From positions 55,483 to 119,482 of the forward strand of contig DATAWG010000028.1 of NCBI GenBank assembly GCA_036267355.1: a DNA stretch of 64,000 nt, read 5' to 3'. Source of the DNA: Pirellulales bacterium (GTDB lineage: Bacteria > Planctomycetota > Planctomycetia > Pirellulales > DATAWG01). How positions within the stretch are numbered: position 1 is the first letter of the stretch; the number at the start of each line of letters is the position of its first letter. Both the position numbers and the translations under genes were made by a program. The notes beneath the pieces are model-generated. The model was not told where the DNA came from. It did no database searches and saw nothing but the letters and a program-made list of their open reading frames with translations. Positions 48,240-57,343 of this stretch are shown one piece after another.

Positions 48240-50717
48240 CTACTTCGGCTCGACCTGCCATGCTTCGACGTGGCCGGCGGTCGAAACCAAAAGCAGGGTT
48301 TCATTACCTGCCTCAGCGGCGGCGAGCCCTGTGAGTGCCGCGCCGTAATGAAAGCTCTCAGTCGGTTTGCCGTCGAAAGCCAGGATGTTGATCGAGCCAT
48401 CGGGCCCGGCGATCAGCCATTGCCGGCCGTCTTTCCCCAACGGAATTGTGGCAAGCTGTTCGACGGGCGTCGTGTAGATCGTTTGCGACAGTGGGTAGTG
48501 CCATAAATCCTCGCCGCCGGGTCCGAGCCCCACGGCAAGCAGTTCCAGCCGCGTATTGCGCGCGAGAGCGCAGATCTGCGTCGCATGCTTGTCCGCCGTG
48601 TCGCACGACAGAACCGTTTCCAACATCAGTCCGGGCAACAGCCATTCCGCGCCCGGCTTGCCTTCCGCATCGACCGGCACCAGCGAACCCCGGCTATTGG
48701 TGCACAACAGGCGACGGCGTCCTTTCGCATCGGCCGCGCTCGTGGCCAGGCGAAGCACATTCGCCATCGATCGGTCGCTCCACAGCCGGTGCCCTTCGAG
48801 CGACACGCCCTGCACGCCAACGAGTTGCCAATACCCGACCGCGAGTGTCGGCTTTCCGCCGCCGAGAAGATCGACCAATTGCACGTCTCCGATTCCGGCA
48901 TGCTGCCCCTGATCGGGTTTTGGGAAATCGACCAGCAGCTTCCAATTCTCGTCGAACAGATAAAGTTGCTGCTGTCCGCTTCCCGATCCGGCGTAATACC
49001 GATGCCCCGAGCCGTCAATCGCCGTTCGCAGAAATGTGATGACCGCTTCTTGGGGAATCGCCAGTTCATGGCGCGCAATGACTTTGCCGGCGGTGCTGAG
49101 TTCGACGACCGTGTGTGGTCCATCGAGCACCAGCAATTTCGGTCCAGTCTTTGGAACTCGCGAATCGTCGACCACCAGGATATTTCCCGGCGCCCGCATT
49201 TCGCCGCAATTCCACAGCCGACAGAGCCGCAACGATTTTGGATCGTCGTGTGGAGCGATCTTTGCTTGCGGCAAGGGCACGACGCTGCTCGAGGCCGGCG
49301 GCTCTTGGATCGCCCGATCGTATTCTTCGACGAGTTGCCGGTAGCGATTTTTTGCGTCGTCGGCCGTGGATTTTCCGGCCAGCAACGCCTCGATCGTGGC
49401 CGGCAGATCGGCGGCCAGGCGCGGGTCGAAGCCCGAATCCTGGTCCTGGACGGTGCCGTCGGGTCCGAGCACCATGAGTGTCGGGGCGCCCGGCACTTGC
49501 AGTTTTGGATAAACTCCGGCGGTATCGCGGGCCAAGGGAAAACTGCCCCCCCATTTCTTGGAAGCGTCGCGAATTTGGGCATCGCCGACTTCGCTGGAAT
49601 CGATGCTCACGGCGACAAACGCCACTCGGTCGGACGTCTTGTATTTTTCGTAGACCGAATTTAGCAAGGGAAAACTCTGTTGGCACGGGCCACAATCGGT
49701 AAACCAGAAATCGATGACGGCCACCTTTCCGGCCAGCGATTTCAGGTTGACGGCCGGGCCGTCGACGCCGGTAAAGTTGAAATCGGGGGGCGCTTTGCCG
49801 AGCAAGTTCGACGGCGGCGCGGGAGGCGGACCGATCAGCCGTTTCACCAGCTTTGTCCCCTCCGGCACCGGAAACTCGAACGCCACCGCGGGCACAGGCG
49901 AATTCAACCGTGCCCCGATCAGTTCCAACGTCTCGCTCACTCGCTGCACCGGACCCTTATCGGCTTCGATCTGCTTGTGCAAAGCGTCGGTGGGCAGTTC
50001 CACCATTCGCAACGTATACGATTGCGGATCGATCCACAGCACCTCGGGGCCATACTCGGTCGTCACGCGCACTCGCCGGCACTCGTGGTCGTCGAATTTC
50101 GCATCGTCGAGCAGCTCGGCTTTGCCGGCGTCGCTCAGATGCGCGTTCTCCGACAACAATAGCAGCAACTGAATAGGAAACGCCGCTGGTCCGCGGGCGA
50201 GCCCCTCTTCCAACGCGGGACCCGAATAACCGGCAAATAAATCTTCCAATGAAAGCTTCGCCGGCGCATCGATATCGAGCATTTGGCCGGGAACCGATCC
50301 GACCGACGCCCGCAGCCGCTTGCCGTCGGATGCCAGAACGGTGTCGCCGTATTGAATCCGCACTTTGTTGGGTCGCTCGAACGTCACAAGCGCGTCGATC
50401 GGATCGGGGGCTTGCTCGGGCTGGCCGATCGGTTGCACCTTGATTCTCACCCGCGCGACGTCGGCATACGATTTCGCTTCGCGGTAGGCATTTGCCGTGC
50501 GCTCGAGAAGTTCGTGGGCAGAGAGGTGCGCGGCGTTTGCATCGGTTGATGGATTCGCGTTGGCCGGTGAATTCGCGTTGGCCGATGCATCGGAGGCAGT
50601 TGCCGTTGCGGGCGGGGCGGCCGCGGCGATGTCGGCTTGCGAATGGTTGCAGCCGAAGGTAGCGGTCGCGAGCAGTGTGGCGGCGGCGGACAGCAACGTG
50701 AGTCGGCGGATTTGCAT
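48240..50717 (-). CDS. lipoprotein with LolA-like, thioredoxin and beta-propeller regions
   Basis: 825 residues from ATG 50717. Lipobox TFGC (Cys23), then an Ala/Asn-rich linker. About 65-290 looks like a LolA/DUF2092-type outer-membrane-lipoprotein sorting fold (ANAYREAKSYADVARVRI, KVRIQYGDTVLASDGKRL). About 305-450 is a TlpA/ResA-type thioredoxin with CGPC (342-345) and a DPRLAADL segment. The C-terminal 330 residues are repeats that resemble a propeller (LLVVD / YAGSGSGQQQLYLFD / IAGPDGSINILAFDG). This three-part order is not familiar to me. Transcribed opposite to the SHD1 gene. Confidence 0.75.
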   Translation of the reverse strand: MQIRRLTLLSAAATLLATATFGCNHSQADIAAAAPPATATASDASANANSPANANPSTDANAAHLSAHELLERTANAYREAKSYADVARVRIKVQPIGQPEQAPDPIDALVTFERPNKVRIQYGDTVLASDGKRLRASVGSVPGQMLDIDAPAKLSLEDLFAGYSGPALEEGLARGPAAFPIQLLLLLSENAHLSDAGKAELLDDAKFDDHECRRVRVTTEYGPEVLWIDPQSYTLRMVELPTDALHKQIEADKGPVQRVSETLELIGARLNSPVPAVAFEFPVPEGTKLVKRLIGPPPAPPSNLLGKAPPDFNFTGVDGPAVNLKSLAGKVAVIDFWFTDCGPCQQSFPLLNSVYEKYKTSDRVAFVAVSIDSSEVGDAQIRDASKKWGGSFPLARDTAGVYPKLQVPGAPTLMVLGPDGTVQDQDSGFDPRLAADLPATIEALLAGKSTADDAKNRYRQLVEEYDRAIQEPPASSSVVPLPQAKIAPHDDPKSLRLCRLWNCGEMRAPGNILVVDDSRVPKTGPKLLVLDGPHTVVELSTAGKVIARHELAIPQEAVITFLRTAIDGSGHRYYAGSGSGQQQLYLFDENWKLLVDFPKPDQGQHAGIGDVQLVDLLGGGKPTLAVGYWQLVGVQGVSLEGHRLWSDRSMANVLRLATSAADAKGRRRLLCTNSRGSLVPVDAEGKPGAEWLLPGLMLETVLSCDTADKHATQICALARNTRLELLAVGLGPGGEDLWHYPLSQTIYTTPVEQLATIPLGKDGRQWLIAGPDGSINILAFDGKPTESFHYGAALTGLAAAEAGNETLLLVSTAGHVEAWQVEPK

Positions 50718-50934
50718 GCGTGCTTTGATTTCGGGGGTGGGATGGCGTGAGGAAGCAGCCGAATTATCGAAAACTTCGGCCGATGGGTAAAGCTCGACTT
50801 GTCGGTGCTTGCAGCCATGCCCTTGGCGCTGCGCGGGCTGCGAGCGGCTTGACCCGCCCTTTGCGCGCGACATAAGATGCCAGAGCGATCTACTGTTTTT
50901 CGCGACACGGCCCACCATCCCGCGGTTGCCATCC

Positions 50935-52161
50935 ATGTCATCCACCCTGCGATACGGCGCCGATTCGACCGTCGAGGTCGACATCGAACCGGAGCGGCTG
51001 CTAGCGACCTGCGGCGCGCCGCTGCCGGGCGGATTGGCTGATCCGGCCGCGGCACTGGCCGCGGCGGTTGCCGCGCCGTTGGATTTTCCGCCGCTGGCGC
51101 AAGCCGTTTTTCCGGGCGATCGCGTTGTGATCGCCGTCGAGGGAGCGCTGCCGCAATCGGCAACCTTGGTGGGATCGCTGGTGCGAGCGCTATTAGCTGC
51201 CGGCACATTGCCGGGCGATATATGCCTGCTGCAAGCTCGTGCCGAAGATGATTTTGCAGCCGCCGAGTTTCGACAGCAGTTTCCCGAGCACGACGGCCGG
51301 CGAGTGGAGGTCGTGGTCCACGATCCGACCACTCGCGAGGGGCTGAGCTATCTGGCAGCCGACGAATCCGGCGCGCCGATCTACGTCAATCGCCGGCTGG
51401 TGGATGCCGACGTGGTGCTGCCCATCGGTTGCCTGCGATTGGAATCGTCGCTGGGATACTACGGCGTGAACGGAACGCTTTATCCCGCGTTCTCCGACTT
51501 GCCGACGCAAGAGCGATTTCGGGCGACGGGCGTCGATCCCAGCGAAGACGAAATTGCCAAGCGCCGCCAGGAAGCCGACGAGGTGGCTTGGTGGCTGGGT
51601 GTGTTGATGTCGATCCAGATTGTGCCAGCCGCGGGCGGAAGCGTGTTGCACGTGCTGGCGGGCACGCCCGAATCGGTGCATCGACGCGGCAATGCGCTTT
51701 GCCGCGAGGCGTGGAGTTGCGCGGTTCCACGACGAGCGGAACTTGTCGTGGCCGCCATCGAAGGGGATCGCGGACAGCAAAGCTGGGAAAACGTGGGCCG
51801 GGCGCTGGCCGCCGCCAGCCGAGCCGTGACCGACGATGGCGCGATCGCGCTGTGCACCGAATTGGCCGACGGTCCTGGCCCGGCGCTACGGTGGTTGGGC
51901 CGATCGAAAGACCTGCCCTCGGCGATTCGCCATATTCGCAAGCAGCGCACCTCCGACGCCGGCGCGGCGAATGAGTTGGCCCGGGCGCTGGAGCGTGTTC
52001 AGGTGTATTTGCTGAGCCGGCTCGACGAATCGGTGGTCGAGGAATTGGGCGTGGCGCCGGTGACGGCGGCGGCGGAAATCGCGCGCCTCGCCAGTCGCCA
52101 TCGCTCGTGCATCCTACTCGCCAACGCCCAGTTCGCTTCGCCCACGGCGGCGGGCGATTAG
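50935..52161 (+). CDS. LarA-like protein (DUF2088) lacking the cofactor lysine
   Basis: 408 residues from ATG 50935 (MSSTLRYGADSTVEVDIEPERLL). It has the fold and ends of lactate racemase LarA (FPGDRVVIAVEGALPQ, VVVHDPTTR with a conserved His, RLVDADVVLPIG). In LarA the nickel-pincer cofactor is bound to a Lys in a GG(R/A)K motif; the aligned segment here is GYYGVNGTLYPAFSD, without Lys or the second His. So it likely does not carry the cofactor or uses other chemistry. One base overlap between its stop and a GTG in the next reading frame suggests linkage to the YgfZ-like gene. Confidence 0.8.
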   Translation: MSSTLRYGADSTVEVDIEPERLLATCGAPLPGGLADPAAALAAAVAAPLDFPPLAQAVFPGDRVVIAVEGALPQSATLVGSLVRALLAAGTLPGDICLLQARAEDDFAAAEFRQQFPEHDGRRVEVVVHDPTTREGLSYLAADESGAPIYVNRRLVDADVVLPIGCLRLESSLGYYGVNGTLYPAFSDLPTQERFRATGVDPSEDEIAKRRQEADEVAWWLGVLMSIQIVPAAGGSVLHVLAGTPESVHRRGNALCREAWSCAVPRRAELVVAAIEGDRGQQSWENVGRALAAASRAVTDDGAIALCTELADGPGPALRWLGRSKDLPSAIRHIRKQRTSDAGAANELARALERVQVYLLSRLDESVVEELGVAPVTAAAEIARLASRHRSCILLANAQFASPTAAGD

Positions 52162-52186
52162 TGGCTCGTGGCTCGTCCTGGCACCT

Positions 52187-52211
52187 CACCCTCACCCTCA
52201 CCCTCACCCTT
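52187..52211 (+). repeat. CACCCT tandem array
   Basis: (TCACCC)n of about four units before the YgfZ-like gene start. Similar arrays: 36362-36395 (coding end of sco), 20725-20760 and 17945-17985. Confidence 0.6.
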
Positions 52212-52217
52212 TCCGCC

Positions 52218-53180
52218 GTGCCCTACGACGCATTGACTGCCGGGGCTGGTTTTGTCGACGTCAGCGGTCGCGCGCAGATCGAGATTAGCGGCGACGATCG
52301 GGCGCCGTTTCTGCACAATCTCACGACGGCTGCGATTCGATTGCTCGAGCCAGGTCAAGGATGCGAAGCGTTTGTGCTCGATGTTCGCGGGCACACGCTC
52401 GGCCACCTGCTGGTGTTTTGCACCCCGCAATCGCTCGTGATCGATTCGGTCGCCGGAGAAAACCAGCGGCTCGCAGCGCATTTCGAGCGCTATCACATTC
52501 GCGAGCACGTGGAAATCCACGATCGAACGGCCGGGTGGGGCGAACTGCTTTTGGCGGGTCGGCGCGCGGCGGAAATCCTTGGGGCGATTGCGCAAATTTC
52601 GAGCGGCGATTTACCGAGCAAGCCGCTTGCCCATCGCGAGGCGCGCATCGCGGAGCAGACCGTTTGGCTTCGGAGCGTCGAATTGGCCGGCCAAGGAAGC
52701 ATGTTAATCTCGACGGCGCGCGAGTCGATCGGGCCGGTTGCCGCTACGCTGACGGCAGCGGGGGCGGTGCGGTGCGATGCCGCTGCGCTGGAAGCCGTTC
52801 GCATCGAAGCCGGCTGGCCCACGTTCGGGATCGACATCACCGACAAGAACTTGCCGCAGGAAGTCGGGCGGAACGATCGAGCGATCAGCTTCACGAAGGG
52901 CTGCTACTTGGGGCAAGAAACGGTGGCGCGGATCGACGCGTTGGGACACGTCAATAAGACTTTGTGTGGCGTGCGGTTCTCGGGTCCGGAAATTCCGCCT
53001 GCCGGATACGAGCTTCGCTCGGGCGACACGATGGTCGGAGCAGTGACATCGGCCGTCTTTTCGCCCCGTTTGTCGGCCCCGCTGGCGATGGCCTATCTGC
53101 GCCGCGGCTTCAACACGCCCGGCACCAAGCTCGCCGCTTTGTCCGGCGAAGCGGCGGTGGTGCCGCTCCCTGTAATCTGA
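52218..53180 (+). CDS. YgfZ/GcvT-like folate-binding protein
   Basis: 320 residues from GTG 52218 (VPYDALTAGAGFVDVSG), the family start; upstream starts would translate the CACCCT array. The YgfZ signature KGCYLGQETVAR is present, with GWPTFGIDITDKNLPQEVGRND before it. YgfZ uses tetrahydrofolate and helps maintain or repair Fe-S enzymes. Fits the Fe-S and heme-rich metabolism of the genome. Placed after a LarA-like gene on the same strand. Confidence 0.88.
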   Translation: MPYDALTAGAGFVDVSGRAQIEISGDDRAPFLHNLTTAAIRLLEPGQGCEAFVLDVRGHTLGHLLVFCTPQSLVIDSVAGENQRLAAHFERYHIREHVEIHDRTAGWGELLLAGRRAAEILGAIAQISSGDLPSKPLAHREARIAEQTVWLRSVELAGQGSMLISTARESIGPVAATLTAAGAVRCDAAALEAVRIEAGWPTFGIDITDKNLPQEVGRNDRAISFTKGCYLGQETVARIDALGHVNKTLCGVRFSGPEIPPAGYELRSGDTMVGAVTSAVFSPRLSAPLAMAYLRRGFNTPGTKLAALSGEAAVVPLPVI

Positions 53181-53252
53181 TTTCGCCGGCCCGGCCCGCA
53201 GCTCGCTGGCGGTTTTGCGCGGCGGCCGTTCGCCATCGCGTACCGCAGCACG

Positions 53253-55040
53253 TTAGTGCATTCGGGCTAGCTCTTCGGGCACACCATCCATGTCGCCATC
53301 GCGGCCGCAGATTTGGCGGATCTTGTCGCGCACGCGGAAGAATGCCTCGACGACGCTGGCATCCCATTGCTTGCCGGCTCCGTCGCGCAAGACGGCGTCG
53401 AGGCGATCGTCTTCCATTCCCTTTCGATACGGCCGATCGCTCGACATCGCGTCGAAAGCGTCGGCCACGGCTACGATTCGCGCCAACTGCGGAATCTCGT
53501 GCCCGGCCAAACCGAACGGATAGCCGCGGCCATCCCACGCTTCATGATGATGCCGCACGACGGGCAACACTTCGCCGAGCTGTTTCAAATCGTGCAGGAT
53601 GCGGTAGCCGATCTCGGGATGCATCTTGATATGTTCGTATTCCACATCGCTCAACTTGCCGGGCTTGCGAAGCACGCTGTCGTCGATGCCGATTTTGCCG
53701 ATGTCGTGGAGCAAGCCCGACAGGTAGAGGATTTCCAACTGTTTGCGATCGCAACCCATTTCGGTGGCCAGGGCCACGGAAATGCGAGCGACGCGATCGC
53801 TATGGCCGCACGTGTAGGGATCCTTGGCGTCGATTGCGGAGGTGAGCGCACGCACGATGCCCGAAAGCATCTCGGCCTGTTGGCGGTAGAGCGCCAAGTT
53901 GCCAGCGTGGATGCCGAGGATCGCGCCGACACTGGCGAGCAAGCTGGCCTCGGGCGAACCAAATTCTTCCCCATCGCAATGATTGACCGCGGCGAGCCAG
54001 CCGATCAGGTTGTCGCCGGCCGCCAGCGGAACGATGATCAACTGCTGCAGGCCGGGAAAATCCGCCAGCCGCGTTTTGGCAACGTTCGGATTGATGATGA
54101 CCGTCTGTACTTCCTCGGCCAAGCCAAGCGAGCGGATCAATCGGTCGAAGGTCTGTTCTTCCAGCGGATAGATTCCGCGGGTCAGAAACACGGGGGCCGA
54201 ACAAAGCTGCCGGCCGTTGCCATCCGTGTCGCAGAGCAATTGCAAGGCGAGCGACTCGGCCGGTACCGTGGCCGAGAGCCATTCCAGAGCCATGCGGCCG
54301 AGTTCTTCTTCGTTTTCCGAGATCCGCAAGTGGCGCGTGAGCCGATGCCAAAGGCTGATTTCCTCATACAGGTCGGTCAAGTGGGCCGACATGCGAGTCG
54401 TTTCCTGCGTCAGCGATGCCTTGTTGCATTCGGCGGCGCGGTGCGACATCACTAATTCAGCGACCGCCATTAACCGCTCGGCCGGCCAAGGAATTTGCTG
54501 ATCGAGCCAACGCGCTGCATTGGCCGGCTGCCAGCCGAATTGCTGCTCGAGCAAGTCGAGGGTCCGCAGATCGAATGCGGCGCCGTCGGCTGCCGTGCAA
54601 TTCACTGCCGCGCGATTCACTGCCGTGCGATTCACAGTAGTGCGATCCATCGTGGCGCGATCCACCGTGGCGCCGCTGGCGGGTGCTGCGATCGAGAGAA
54701 ACAGTCCCACGGCAACATGCCGCGAATCGGCACTATCGGCAATCGGCACCGCCAAACCCAAGAGCGGTCCGTCATCGCCGATGAATTCGGGCTTCCCGCG
54801 GCGTGCGACTTCGCCGCACAGCGCCAGCCAATGTGAAGGGAGCCGATCGGCGTTTTGTCGTTGCAAAGCGGTGCGCCCCTCCGCTGCCGCCGCTCGATCG
54901 GCCACGACGTCGACGATCCACCAGGTGCCCCCGAGCGCGCTACGAAGCGACGCGAGCATCTCGGGCACGGCAGCGCTGGTTGCGACGCTCGATTCCACCT
55001 TCGCAGGCACGGTGAGAACGCTTTGATTTTCAGCGAGCAT
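53253..55040 (-). CDS. HD-GYP domain protein with GAF-like sensor
   Basis: 595 residues. Probable cyclic-di-GMP phosphodiesterase. N-terminal region (1-190) of unknown fold with low-complexity insert ATVDRATMDRTTVNRTAV near residues 124-148, from a 15-bp tandem repeat in the DNA (54592-54675). A GAF-like domain (about 225-390) is followed by HD-GYP: LLHDIGKIGI (HD), then HHHEAWDGRGYPFGLAGHEIP (GYP), DAFDAMSSDRPYR. The metal-binding residues of HD-GYP are intact. No GGDEF domain. Confidence 0.92.
   Translation of the reverse strand: MLAENQSVLTVPAKVESSVATSAAVPEMLASLRSALGGTWWIVDVVADRAAAAEGRTALQRQNADRLPSHWLALCGEVARRGKPEFIGDDGPLLGLAVPIADSADSRHVAVGLFLSIAAPASGATVDRATMDRTTVNRTAVNRAAVNCTAADGAAFDLRTLDLLEQQFGWQPANAARWLDQQIPWPAERLMAVAELVMSHRAAECNKASLTQETTRMSAHLTDLYEEISLWHRLTRHLRISENEEELGRMALEWLSATVPAESLALQLLCDTDGNGRQLCSAPVFLTRGIYPLEEQTFDRLIRSLGLAEEVQTVIINPNVAKTRLADFPGLQQLIIVPLAAGDNLIGWLAAVNHCDGEEFGSPEASLLASVGAILGIHAGNLALYRQQAEMLSGIVRALTSAIDAKDPYTCGHSDRVARISVALATEMGCDRKQLEILYLSGLLHDIGKIGIDDSVLRKPGKLSDVEYEHIKMHPEIGYRILHDLKQLGEVLPVVRHHHEAWDGRGYPFGLAGHEIPQLARIVAVADAFDAMSSDRPYRKGMEDDRLDAVLRDGAGKQWDASVVEAFFRVRDKIRQICGRDGDMDGVPEELARMH
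54592..54675. repeat. 15-bp in-frame minisatellite in the HD-GYP gene
   Basis: Five to six imperfect 15-base units of the type GTGCGATTCACTGCC encode VDRAT, MDRTT, VNRTA, VNRAA, VNCTA. Length multiples of 15 keep the frame, so the copy number can vary without breaking the protein. Confidence 0.75.
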
Positions 55041-55319
55041 CGTCGTAAAGTTGTTGTTCTGAAGGTCCGGACGATACGTTTGCCAGGGAGGATTGCCGCA
55101 TCTCTTCGAGAATCTACGTCACTTTTTCGCCAATTCATTGCGAACGCCGGCGCGAACCGTGGCGAGTAGAATCGCGCGCCGGACTAGTAGGTTCGAGGAA
55201 TTCCAAAAAAAGCGGTCGTAGCAAAGAAACCGCCGAGCCGTGCGTCGTCCAATGATCCCACGACCATTTTTCTCGCCCGGTGCGGCCCTTTCATCGGACA
55301 CACGGGCCGAAAGCCGAGC
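55041..55319. other. intergenic region
   Basis: About 280 bases without a supported gene; it should hold the HD-GYP promoter. Nothing distinctive seen. Confidence 0.4.
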
Positions 55320-57071
55320 CTACGCCGCCCGGCCGACGCGCTTCGTATGCGGTCGCCGCTTGGGGAACCAGCCTTCGCCCAAGACCGACAGTGCGACACG
55401 GTCTTCCAGATTCGGTCGGAAGATCGTCAACAGCAAAAGCGGCAAATACCAGCCAAGGAAAAGGCCGCCGCGATGGGCATCCCAGAATTGGGTCGCCAGC
55501 ATCAATGCCGCCGAGCAACTAATCAACGAGCCCAGATTCTTTTGGGCCGGCCAGATCGTCATCGTTGCCGAAAGCGCGACAAACGCCGCGAGGATCGGCA
55601 TGCGGTAAACGGGATCCAGAAGTGCCAATGGCTGGCCCCAAAAACCTTCGAAGTTCTCGCGCTGCATCTGCGGAATGATCCAACCGAATGTCTGTTGGAC
55701 ATCGGCAAAAAACGCTTCGCGGCCCGGAGCCCAGATCGCCAACAGCCCCACCAGCACCCCGAGCGCAGGCAGCAAGCCGGCCAGGAAACGCGCTAGCCCG
55801 CGCTGCCAATAAAAACTAAACCATAACGGGAGCAGGAATAACGGATAATACGACAGCCCACACGCCAGACCGATAAACAGGCCCGACAACGTCGGCCGGC
55901 GATACGTCACCAGTGCCCAAACCAGCGGCGCGGCGGGGAGCACATGCCGCAGGCAACCGGTGAATTGGGCCGTATAAGGAATCATCAAATACAACACCGC
56001 CGCCGCAATGCCCGTCTTCACGTTGTCGAAATGCCGATAGCCGATCAGCACCAATCCGATCACAACCGAAAGGTGCAGGAGCACGAGGCCAATGCGCACG
56101 GTCAATAGGTCGCCATGAAATTGCGGACTCGGCTGCGGTTCTTCGGCCTTCGCCGGCTTGATTTCATCGTCGCGCAAAATCATCCGCTGGGTGACGATGT
56201 TGGGAACGTGAAACAGCGGCGGATAGCCGGGCCCCTGTCGCGCGATTCGCTCGGCTTCGGTAATGGGCGCCGGGGCGGGAGGCGGCTCCGCGGGCACCGC
56301 CGAATGCATGTCGCTTGTGCCCGCCGCCGCTAGATCGGGGGGCTCGATTGCTACCGATGTCGCCGGGGCGGTGCCGTCGTCCGCCGTGCTCGGCAATGGT
56401 TCGGTGTCCGAGGCGAGAGAAATCGCGGCGTCACGCTCTGGCCGATTACTCGCGCCGGCGATTGTGGCGTCGTTGCTGTTAACCTCCGCGCCCGCCACCC
56501 CATTGATTCGGGATGCATAGCCGATCAGTTTGCTGCCCGCTGCGGCATCTGCGGCAACGGTATCGCCGGCATCACTGCCGACCCGATCACTGCCGGCATT
56601 CTCGCTACTTCCGACTTCCGTTGGGCTGGCGTCGACGCTCTCCGCCGCCAAGCCTTTGCTTGCCGCGACCGTTGCATCGCGTTCCACCGGCGCCGCTACG
56701 CCCGTAAGCACGTTCGCCATCAAGAACACAAACAGGGCGATGCCCAGAAATGTCAGCCCCCCGACCGATAGGTTCGGTTCGAGCAGTGGGCGGCGCACCA
56801 TCATCGGATCCAACAGCGTGCGGACCAGGAACCACAGCGTGGACACAAATAGCCAGAGATAACCGGCTTGCTCGGTGGGTACCGAGTGGATCACATGGCC
56901 ATACTGCGCGGCAAGCAAGCCGGGCGCGACCAGAATCAGCGCAATCAGATCGAGATTCCGCACGCTCCACAACCGGCTGAACTTGAAGAAGATCGCAATC
57001 GTCAGAAGCGACGACAGATGGACCCAGGTGGTTGGGCTGACACGGTTATAAAAGAAGGGCAATTCGTTCAT
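55320..57071 (-). CDS. multi-pass membrane protein with low-complexity insert, glycosyltransferase-like
   Basis: 583 residues from ATG 57071 (MNELPFFYNRVS; the GTG at 57077 is unlikely). About ten or more TM helices. Four to five in the first 125 residues (LIALILVAPGLLAA), then a polar insert (about 130-310) rich in Ala, Ser, Glu and Pro, then helices to the C-terminus (GLFIGLACGLSYYPLFLLPLWFSFYW). The arrangement is like polyprenol-phosphate-mannose-type transferases but no catalytic DD or DE motif is clear. Function unknown. Confidence 0.7.
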   Translation of the reverse strand: MNELPFFYNRVSPTTWVHLSSLLTIAIFFKFSRLWSVRNLDLIALILVAPGLLAAQYGHVIHSVPTEQAGYLWLFVSTLWFLVRTLLDPMMVRRPLLEPNLSVGGLTFLGIALFVFLMANVLTGVAAPVERDATVAASKGLAAESVDASPTEVGSSENAGSDRVGSDAGDTVAADAAAGSKLIGYASRINGVAGAEVNSNDATIAGASNRPERDAAISLASDTEPLPSTADDGTAPATSVAIEPPDLAAAGTSDMHSAVPAEPPPAPAPITEAERIARQGPGYPPLFHVPNIVTQRMILRDDEIKPAKAEEPQPSPQFHGDLLTVRIGLVLLHLSVVIGLVLIGYRHFDNVKTGIAAAVLYLMIPYTAQFTGCLRHVLPAAPLVWALVTYRRPTLSGLFIGLACGLSYYPLFLLPLWFSFYWQRGLARFLAGLLPALGVLVGLLAIWAPGREAFFADVQQTFGWIIPQMQRENFEGFWGQPLALLDPVYRMPILAAFVALSATMTIWPAQKNLGSLISCSAALMLATQFWDAHRGGLFLGWYLPLLLLTIFRPNLEDRVALSVLGEGWFPKRRPHTKRVGRAA

Positions 57072-57343
57072 CGGCACGACGCCCTGGGTCTACCCATTTC
57101 ACCGCTGAGTCAAAATCATGCCGAGCCAAAGATTCCGCCAAGCCGAAGGACGCGCCGACCCAGCCGCTACAGGGGTAACGAACTGTTTCTAAGATACGCA
57201 AATTACGCAGATTTGCAAGGCCAGGGCACCCTGCGGCTAGCCGACCACTAGTCTTTGGACCGCTCGATTTGTTGCCGGCCACAAAGCGATCGTCACAATA
57301 ATAAGGCGGCGGCGATGGCCACTGCGCGGCCGCACGGCGATCG
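57072..57343. other. intergenic region
   Basis: About 270 bases without a supported gene; includes the upstream region of the 55320-57071 gene and the end of the BRCT/MerR gene. No hairpin of note. Confidence 0.4.
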
